A stretch of DNA of 41,613 nucleotides from an uncultured Prevotellaceae bacterium (GTDB lineage Bacteria; Bacteroidota; Bacteroidia; Bacteroidales; Bacteroidaceae), in NCBI GenBank assembly GCA_900318795.1, contig ONLU01000021.1:1-41613 (forward strand), in the 5' to 3' direction. Positions 8,422-13,755 of the stretch are shown here, piece after piece. Under the pieces are notes generated by a model, which saw only the letters and a list, made by a program, of their open reading frames with translations, ran no database searches and was not told the DNA's origin. Both the position numbers and the translations under genes were made by a program. The number at the start of each line of letters is the position of its first letter. Position 1 is the stretch's first letter.

Positions 8422-8470
8422 GGCTGCGTCTCGTAAATAAAAACAAAAAAGTGGGTATTTTGTTTTGTAT

Positions 8471-8494
8471 TTCGCTCGATTTGCATTACCTTTG
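8471..8494 (+). promoter_or_regulatory. Promoter of the yhhQ-queF transcript
   Basis: TACCTTTG at 8487-8494 is a perfect -7 box inside the downstream copy of the duplicated 24-base segment. Transcription should start near 8500, giving a leader of about 140 nt before the transporter gene, much longer than other leaders in this window. Confidence 0.75.
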
Positions 8495-8503
8495 CACCCG
8501 CAA

Positions 8504-8569
8504 ATGGCAGGGGTACTTTTGGATGGGATCCATGAGTACCGATTGCCTCGGCAATTCAAACACGTTTGA
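8504..8569 (+). CDS. Putative leader peptide of the yhhQ-queF transcript (21 codons)
   Basis: ATG at 8504 follows the -7 box by nine bases, the same spacing as the gene at 7368, and the frame closes with TGA at 8567-8569. Four of 21 codons (GAT, CAT, TAC, CAC) are of the NAY class read by queuosine-containing tRNAs. The frame runs through the hairpins described for this leader. Translation is not proven. Confidence 0.35.
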   Translation: MAGVLLDGIHEYRLPRQFKHV

Positions 8570-8634
8570 TTGCTCTCGGCTGTAGGGGTACTTGCGAAAC
8601 CCAATCGTGGGCGGACCCCCTTTAACAAAACAAG
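8504..8634 (+). promoter_or_regulatory. Structured 5' leader, candidate riboswitch or attenuator
   Basis: Complementary segments seen: GGTACT (8512-8517) with AGTACC (8535-8540), enclosing ATGG/CCAT (8523-8526 / 8530-8533). GCAAT (8551-8555) can pair either with ATTGC at 8542-8546 or with ATTGC at 8569-8573. GGGGT (8585-8589) pairs with ACCCC (8615-8619), enclosing CCCA/TGGG (8600-8603 / 8608-8611). AGGGGTACTT occurs twice (from 8509 and 8584), so partners can be exchanged. It does not fit the preQ1-I consensus as I know it. Confidence 0.5.
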
Positions 8635-8641
8635 AATGATT

Positions 8642-9334
8642 ATGGAACAAGAAAACAAAAGGAAAGTCAGTGTGTTGTTTATGCTTTTCGGCACGCTGTT
8701 CTGCGTCTGCCTGATTACGGCAAACGTATTGGAGACAAAGCAACTCTCGTTTGGACCGGTCAACCTGACAGCGGGTATCATCGTATTCCCCGTCAGCTAC
8801 ATCATCAATGATGTGGTGTGCGAGGTGTGGGGCTATCAGCGTACGCGTATGCTGATATGGATGGGTTTCGCCATGAACTTCTTCTTCGTCATCATGGGTG
8901 CCATAGCGGACTGGATTCCGGGGGCGCCTTACTGGCACGGGGATGAGGGCTTCCACGTCATCTTCGGCCTGGCTCCGCGCATTGCGCTGGCGTCGTTCAT
9001 CGCATTTATTGCGGGTTCGTTCACCAATGCCTATGTGATGTCGCGTATGAAGTTGTCGTCTGGGGGTAGGAACTTCTCTGCCCGTGCGGTGTTGAGCACC
9101 GTCTTCGGCGAGGGGGTGGACTCCATCATCTTCTTCCCGCTGGCGCTGGGTGGTGTGATACCCTGGGAGGAGATGCCGTCGCTGATGATCAGTCAGGTGA
9201 CGCTGAAGACGCTGTACGAGATTGCGGTGTTGCCGGTGACCATCCGTGTGGTGGAGTTTGCGAAGAGGCACGACCACGAGGATGTGTTCGACAAGGATGT
9301 TAACTATAACATATTCAACATCCTGAAAATATGA
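8642..9334 (+). CDS. Queuosine precursor transporter, YhhQ family
   Basis: The 230-aa protein has about six membrane helices and belongs to the YhhQ/VUT-1 (DUF165) family. Signatures are the N-terminal FCVCLITANVLETKQLSFG, the FPVSYIINDVVCEVWGY motif and the GEGVDSIIFFPLA segment. E. coli YhhQ imports preQ0 and preQ1. ATG 8642 gives MEQENKRK; an ATG two codons earlier (8636) is equally possible. The next gene is queF, 32 bases downstream, which fits a salvage/modification pair. The queC, queD and queE genes that make preQ0 are not in the window. Confidence 0.92.
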   Translation: MEQENKRKVSVLFMLFGTLFCVCLITANVLETKQLSFGPVNLTAGIIVFPVSYIINDVVCEVWGYQRTRMLIWMGFAMNFFFVIMGAIADWIPGAPYWHGDEGFHVIFGLAPRIALASFIAFIAGSFTNAYVMSRMKLSSGGRNFSARAVLSTVFGEGVDSIIFFPLALGGVIPWEEMPSLMISQVTLKTLYEIAVLPVTIRVVEFAKRHDHEDVFDKDVNYNIFNILKI

Positions 9335-9366
9335 TGGTTTTAACAAAATAGTAAAAACGACTGACT

Positions 9367-9828
9367 ATGGATAGGACACATGAGGGGCTGCAGACCCTGG
9401 GTAAGAAGACGGAGTACAGGATGGACTATGCTCCGGAGGTGCTGGAAACGTTTGAGAACAAGCATAAGGGCAACGACTACTGGGTTCAGTTCAACTGTCC
9501 GGAGTTTACGTCGCTGTGTCCCATCACGGGGCAGCCGGACTTTGCCGAGATTAAGATTATGTATCTGCCTGACGAGCGGATGGTGGAGTCGAAGAGTCTG
9601 AAGCTGTATCTCTTTTCGTTCCGCAACCACGGGGACTTCCATGAGGACTGTGTGAACATCATCATGAAGGACTTGGTGGCGCTGATGGATCCCAAGTATA
9701 TTGAGGTGGTGGGGCTGTTTACGCCTCGTGGAGGCATCAGCATCTATCCCTATGCCAACTACGGCAAGCCGGGAACAAAATACGCTGCCCTTGCGGAGCA
9801 GCGTATGATGGAACGACAGATGATTTGA
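9367..9828 (+). CDS. queF: NADPH-dependent 7-cyano-7-deazaguanine reductase (preQ1 synthase)
   Basis: The 153-aa protein is the short, single-domain (YkvM-type) QueF. It has the catalytic cysteine in [13 protein letters not shown] (Cys51, with Asp58), the QueF signature [22 protein letters not shown] with its NADPH-binding and substrate Glu residues, and the C-terminal [15 protein letters not shown]. It reduces preQ0 to preQ1 in the cytoplasm, the step before insertion into tRNA by TGT. It is cotranscribed with the preQ0/preQ1 transporter and ends six bases before the convergent stop of the beta-barrel gene. Confidence 0.96.
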   Translation: MDRTHEGLQTLGKKTEYRMDYAPEVLETFENKHKGNDYWVQFNCPEFTSLCPITGQPDFAEIKIMYLPDERMVESKSLKLYLFSFRNHGDFHEDCVNIIMKDLVALMDPKYIEVVGLFTPRGGISIYPYANYGKPGTKYAALAEQRMMERQMI

Positions 9829-9834
9829 GTTCTT

Positions 9835-10551
9835 TTAATCGTTGTCAAGATTGATCTTGTAACCCAGGGTGAACAGGAAGACGCTGTGCTTGCTGGACTC
9901 TGGGTCTTCTTTCATGACCTTGGTAAGTCCGAGGTTGTAGCGTGCCTCGACCTGGAAGTTCTTGTACTCGTAGCTGACGGCCAGGGGGATGGAGAAGTCA
10001 ACCTTGTTGAACTTCTTGGAGAGCTCGTTCTCCATGTAGGCTATGCCAGGAGCGGAGATGACGTGACCGGTCCAGCGGTTGACCCATGTCTTCCTGACCC
10101 ATGTGGCGGTTTCGTCGGCATTGTAGTCGACACCGTCGAGGGTCATGCGCTTGCGCATGGTGAAGCCTACCTGCACACCTGCCTTGATGGCGAGTCCGCA
10201 ATTGGCGATGGGGTAGTAGTTGAACGTGATGGGAATGTTGAGATAGTCGAGCTTGATCTTGAACAGGTCGTCCTTGGTCTTACAACCCTGACGGGCGTAG
10301 GTGAGTCCGAAGGCCAGTCCCAGCTGGTCGGCCAGACCGTACTCGAAGTCGGCACCGGCGGTGAACGATACGATGGGCTTCAGGTCGGCATTGTAGTCAA
10401 CCTCAGCTTGCTTGCTGTTAAACAGGGCGCTGGTCATGTCGGCTACGCTCACACCGACTTTGGGAGTGACGTACCAGTTGCCGTCTTCAATCTGTGCACT
10501 TGCTGTCATGGTGGTCATAGCGGCCATGACAAGAATCAATAGTTTTTTCAT
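9835..10551 (-). CDS. Outer-membrane beta-barrel protein (PorT-like)
   Basis: The 238-aa protein starts at MKKLLILVMAAMTTMTASAQ, a clear signal peptide; the longer open frame upstream overlaps the lipoprotein gene and lacks a signal. Features are GNWYVTPKVGVSVADMT at the start, FTAGADFEYGLADQLGLAFGLTYARQG, LDYLNIPITFNYYP and the terminal KHSVFLFTLGYKINLD. This matches the OMP_b-brl_2 (PorT/OmpA-N-like) barrels typical of Bacteroidota. It lies 19 bases behind the lipoprotein gene, probably as its cotranscribed partner. Confidence 0.8.
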   Translation of the reverse strand: MKKLLILVMAAMTTMTASAQIEDGNWYVTPKVGVSVADMTSALFNSKQAEVDYNADLKPIVSFTAGADFEYGLADQLGLAFGLTYARQGCKTKDDLFKIKLDYLNIPITFNYYPIANCGLAIKAGVQVGFTMRKRMTLDGVDYNADETATWVRKTWVNRWTGHVISAPGIAYMENELSKKFNKVDFSIPLAVSYEYKNFQVEARYNLGLTKVMKEDPESSKHSVFLFTLGYKINLDND

Positions 10552-10570
10552 TTTCTTTTGTTTTTGGGGT

Positions 10571-11281
10571 TTATTGTTTTGTCGTCTTTTGCTTGTTGCG
10601 GTAGTATGCCTGTTCGTGGTCGTTGAAGCGCAATACCAGCGAGTCGCGACGCAGCAGTACGATGGTGGCGGTGTCGGGAGCCTCGCTGCGGGCACTGTCG
10701 GGAACGAGCACGAGCCGTCCGTTGTAGAGGTGCCACTGGGTATAGCGCTTCAAGGCAGGATAGTCTACAGGGCTCATCGTGTTTGACTTCTGCTGGTAGT
10801 TGCCGAAGGTGAGGGCGATGCCTCCGTCACGCAAGCGCAGACTGTACTCGCGTGGGGCGAGCAGGCGCTGCAGGATGCTGTCTGGGATGACCCGTGAGGC
10901 TTCTTCCTGATGGCGCAGGGTGGGGGTGACCATGTAGCTCCACTGTCCTGTCAGGGTGCTTATGTTGATGGTGGTCAGCACTTCGCGGGCACTGTCGTTG
11001 CTAAGGATGACGGCCAGGCGGTCGCCAATATGTGGACGTCCCATGAGACGGTGCTCCTGGAAGGCGTTGATGATGTCGAACGTGTCGGGGTCGGTGCCTG
11101 TAAGGGGCAACAGTATGAGTATGGAGTCTGTCGAGCCGTCGCAGGCCAGTCCGTACACCGTCGAGTCGCCAGGTAGGTTGCGGAAGGCGCTGATGGCTTG
11201 ACTGAGCGGCTTGGGTTGCGGCTTCTTGCCACAGGCGGCAAACAAGCAACAGGCAAATAGCAGAAATAGAGCCTTTTTCAT
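10571..11281 (-). CDS. Lipoprotein of unknown function
   Basis: The 236-aa protein starts MKKALFLLFACCLFAACGKK, with a lipobox FAAC and an uncharged-then-basic mature start (no Asp at +2). The body has a repeated strand pattern with GQWSYMVTP and a C-terminal lipocalin-like stretch (WHLYNGRLVLVPDSAR, DSLVLRFNDHEQAYYR), suggesting a small beta-sandwich or barrel. No named family is assigned. The start at 11281 is fixed by the promoter box at 11303-11310. It is first gene of a two-gene unit with the PorT-like barrel. Confidence 0.7.
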   Translation of the reverse strand: MKKALFLLFACCLFAACGKKPQPKPLSQAISAFRNLPGDSTVYGLACDGSTDSILILLPLTGTDPDTFDIINAFQEHRLMGRPHIGDRLAVILSNDSAREVLTTINISTLTGQWSYMVTPTLRHQEEASRVIPDSILQRLLAPREYSLRLRDGGIALTFGNYQQKSNTMSPVDYPALKRYTQWHLYNGRLVLVPDSARSEAPDTATIVLLRRDSLVLRFNDHEQAYYRNKQKTTKQ

Positions 11282-11302
11282 CGCTTTTCGAGTAATTTTG
11301 TG

Positions 11303-11310
11303 CAAAGGTA
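11303..11310 (-). promoter_or_regulatory. -7 box of the lipoprotein/barrel operon
   Basis: Minus-strand TACCTTTG followed by CAC. It places the 5' end about 15-20 nt before the ATG at 11281. It is divergent from the tandem boxes at 11348-11363. Confidence 0.7.
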
Positions 11311-11347
11311 CGAAAATATTTTAGAATTCTTCATGGGATATTCATAA

Positions 11348-11363
11348 TAATTTTGTAATTTTG
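11348..11363 (+). promoter_or_regulatory. Two abutting -7 boxes upstream of the OadA-like gene
   Basis: TAATTTTG occurs twice back to back (11348-11355 and 11356-11363), the second followed by CAG. Either or both could set the start of transcription, about 30 nt before the ATG at 11400. Confidence 0.6.
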
Positions 11364-11399
11364 CAGAAATATTGAGTAAACAAGAACCTTATAATAGCA

Positions 11400-13175
11400 A
11401 TGAAAAAGAAAATTAAGTTTAGTCTCGTCTACCGCGACATGTGGCAGTCGTCAGGAAAGTTCCAGCCTCGCAAGGACCAGTTAGAACGTATAGCTCCCGT
11501 CATCATCGACATGGGGTGCTTTAGCCGTGTGGAAACCAACGGCGGTGCCTTCGAGCAGGTGAACCTGATGGCTGGCGAGAACCCTAACGACGCCGTTCGC
11601 GCGTTTTGTAAGCCCTTCAATGAAGCCGGTATCCAGACTCACATGCTGGACCGTGGCCTGAATGCGTTGCGCATGTACCCCGTGCCCGACGATGTGCGTG
11701 CCCTGATGTACAAGGTGAAGAAGGCTCAGGGCGTGGACATTCCCCGTATCTTCTGCGGTCTGAATGACACGCGCAATATTATTCCCAGCATCAAGTGGGC
11801 CAAGGAGGCAGGCATGATACCCCAGGCCACGCTGTGCATCACCACATCGCCTGTGCATACGGTAGAATATTACTCGAAGATAGCCGACGAGGTGATAGCT
11901 GCCGGAGCCGAGGAGATCTGTCTGAAGGATATGGCAGGTATAGGACAGCCCGCCTTGTTGGGCGCGCTGACCAAGGACATCAAGACCAAGCATCCCGACA
12001 TCGTGATACAGTATCACGGACACTCTGGCCCGGGCTTGTCGATGGCGAGCATCCTGGAGGTGTGCAACAACGGTGCCGACATCATCGACACAGCCATAGA
12101 GCCCCTGTCGTGGGGTAAGGTGCATCCCGACATCATCAGCGTGCAGTCGATGCTGAAGAACGAGGGCTTTGAGGTGGCAGACATCAATATGAATGCCTAT
12201 ATGCAGGCTCGCAGTCTGACCCAGGAGTTCATTGACGACTGGCTGGGCTGCTTCATCAATCCTGCCAACAAGCACATGTCGAGCCTCTTGCTCGGCAGTG
12301 GCCTGCCTGGTGGCATGATGGGCTCTATGATGGCCGACCTCGGTCCCATTCAGTCGATGATCAACAAGCTGCGTGAGAAGAAGGGAGAACCCACACTCTC
12401 TATGGACGACATGCTGGTCAAGCTGTTCAACGAAGTAGAGTATGTATGGCCGCGTGTGGGTTATCCCCCATTGGTAACGCCATTCTCGCAGTACACCAAG
12501 AATATTGCCTTGATGAACCTGCTCACTATGGAGCAGGGCAAGGGACGCTACGTCATGATGGACGATGCCATCTGGGGTATGATTCTTGGCAAGAGCGGCA
12601 AGGTGCCTGGTACCATCGATCCCGAATTCGTGGAACTGGCTAAGAAGCAGGGCCGTGAGTTCACCGATGCTGATCCACACACCCTCATTCCCAATGCACT
12701 TGACGGATTTAAGAAGGAGATGGACGAGAATGGCTGGGACTACGGCAAGGACAACGAAGAGCTGTTCGAACTGGCTATGCACCCCGAGCAGTATCGTCCG
12801 TTCAAGAGTGGCCAGGCCAAGAAGAACTTCCTGGCTGACCTGCAGAAGGCCCGTGATGCCAAGTTGGGTACCCGGCTCAGCGCAGAGGAACTGGCTGCCT
12901 TCAAGCACGCCAAGGCCGATGCTCTGACGGCTCCTATTGCCGGACAGGTGTATTACGAGTTCTCGGGCGAGGGTGCTTGTGAGCCTTGTCTGGAACCCTT
13001 TGTGGGACAGCAGTACAAGGAGGGCGACACCTTCTGTTACATTCAGGCTCCGTGGGGCGAGATTGTCCCCATCCAGGCAGCATTGGGCGGAAAACTGGTT
13101 GAGGTGGCAGCCAAGCAGGGCGCAAAGGTGCGTCGCGGCGACAACCTGGGCTGGATAGAGAGAAGTGAAAAGTAA
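11400..13175 (+). CDS. OadA/PycB-like carboxyltransferase protein with degenerate biotinyl domain
   Basis: The 591-aa protein has the order of oxaloacetate decarboxylase alpha or pyruvate carboxylase subunit B: a DRE-TIM/HMGL-like barrel (~1-290), a PYC_OADA conserved domain (~300-480) and a biotinyl-like domain (~512-588, from TAPIAGQVYYEF). Conserved parts include the metal Asp in VYRDMWQS, CGLNDTRN, TTSPVHTVEYY and the active-site lysine in CLKDMAG. Two key features are altered. The biotinylation motif (A/V-MKM) is replaced by QAPWGEI, with no lysine at that place. The metal motif LHCHATSG reads IQYHGHSG, so the first His is Gln. Classic biotin-dependent decarboxylation by this chain alone is therefore doubtful; a separate biotin carrier or another reaction is possible. 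The gene is followed directly by the HD-domain gene. Confidence 0.8.
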   Translation: MKKKIKFSLVYRDMWQSSGKFQPRKDQLERIAPVIIDMGCFSRVETNGGAFEQVNLMAGENPNDAVRAFCKPFNEAGIQTHMLDRGLNALRMYPVPDDVRALMYKVKKAQGVDIPRIFCGLNDTRNIIPSIKWAKEAGMIPQATLCITTSPVHTVEYYSKIADEVIAAGAEEICLKDMAGIGQPALLGALTKDIKTKHPDIVIQYHGHSGPGLSMASILEVCNNGADIIDTAIEPLSWGKVHPDIISVQSMLKNEGFEVADINMNAYMQARSLTQEFIDDWLGCFINPANKHMSSLLLGSGLPGGMMGSMMADLGPIQSMINKLREKKGEPTLSMDDMLVKLFNEVEYVWPRVGYPPLVTPFSQYTKNIALMNLLTMEQGKGRYVMMDDAIWGMILGKSGKVPGTIDPEFVELAKKQGREFTDADPHTLIPNALDGFKKEMDENGWDYGKDNEELFELAMHPEQYRPFKSGQAKKNFLADLQKARDAKLGTRLSAEELAAFKHAKADALTAPIAGQVYYEFSGEGACEPCLEPFVGQQYKEGDTFCYIQAPWGEIVPIQAALGGKLVEVAAKQGAKVRRGDNLGWIERSEK

Positions 13176-13176
13176 A

Positions 13177-13671
13177 ATGGACTACCTTTCTATTATTGAT
13201 AAATATTATCCTGCGGACGATGAGCTCCGCAGGATTTTAATGATACACTCGCGACAGGTTGCTGACCGTTGTCTGGCTATCGTGGCAAAGCACAAGGAAC
13301 TGCCAGTGGACGTACAGTTTATGGAGGAGGCGGCGATGTTGCACGACATCGGCATCTACCGTTGTGACGCCCCCAGCATCCATTGTCATGGGACAGAGCC
13401 CTACTTGAGGCACGGCCCGATAGGTGGCGAGATACTCCGTGCCGAGGGACTTCCCCGACATGCCCGTGTGGCAGAACGCCATACCGGCACAGGTCTGCCT
13501 GGCTATGAGCCGGAAACGTTGGAGGAGCAGATAATCTGCTATGCCGACAAGTTCTATTCGAAGTCCCGGCTGGACCGTGTGCTGACAGTGGCAGAGACGG
13601 CTCAGTCGTTGGAGAAGTTCGGTCACAAGGGTGTGCTGAAGTTTCTGGCTTGGGCAGAACGCTTCGAGTGA
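13177..13671 (+). CDS. HD-domain phosphohydrolase-like protein
   Basis: The 164-aa protein has an HD fold: an early histidine in ILMIHSRQVADRC, the HDIG motif in AAMLHDIGIYRC, a downstream histidine-rich stretch (LPRHARVAERHTGTG) and a final Asp in ICYADKFYSK. This metal-binding order is typical of small uncharacterised HD hydrolases acting on nucleotides or phosphoesters. ATG 13177 lies one base after the stop of the OadA-like gene. A start four codons earlier (13165) would overlap it by 11 bases and is less likely. The two genes are almost certainly cotranscribed; the substrate is unknown. Confidence 0.8.
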   Translation: MDYLSIIDKYYPADDELRRILMIHSRQVADRCLAIVAKHKELPVDVQFMEEAAMLHDIGIYRCDAPSIHCHGTEPYLRHGPIGGEILRAEGLPRHARVAERHTGTGLPGYEPETLEEQIICYADKFYSKSRLDRVLTVAETAQSLEKFGHKGVLKFLAWAERFE

Positions 13672-13742
13672 TAAAAGACGTTGATTTCGTAATAATTTAC
13701 GTTAAATGCGGGAAAGGGACGCGGATTTCCATAAATTATTAG

Positions 13743-13750
13743 TAATTTTG
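13743..13750 (+). promoter_or_regulatory. -7 box of lptD
   Basis: TAATTTTG followed by CAGCC and then the GTG start at 13756. The five-base gap equals that of the gene at 16 and implies a leaderless or near-leaderless mRNA. Confidence 0.7.
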
Positions 13751-13755
13751 CAGCC

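Larger units (their letters stand above)
8169..8486 (+). other. Intergenic region upstream of the queuosine-transport gene
   Basis: About 320 bases hold a possible 33-codon open frame (8261-8362), a decayed copy of the downstream promoter (8382-8405) and a palindrome (8399-8421). Nothing else recognisable was seen. Confidence 0.5.

Noticed and set aside
8487-8641. Known preQ1-I or preQ1-II riboswitch
   Set aside because: I could not fit the short preQ1-I pseudoknot (C-rich stem loop with an A-rich tail) or the preQ1-II layout to this leader; only uncharacterised competing pairings are visible. A covariance-model search would be decisive.
11481-12908. Long open frame on the minus strand opposite the OadA-like gene
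   Set aside because: It is the mirror of a strongly codon-biased gene; the predicted peptide has no domain, signal or promoter, and the plus-strand protein is clearly a real family member.
13165-13176. Upstream ATG as the start of the HD-domain gene
   Set aside because: It would overlap the preceding gene by 11 bases and adds MKSK with no conserved residues; ATG 13177 sits one base after the stop and suits coupled translation.
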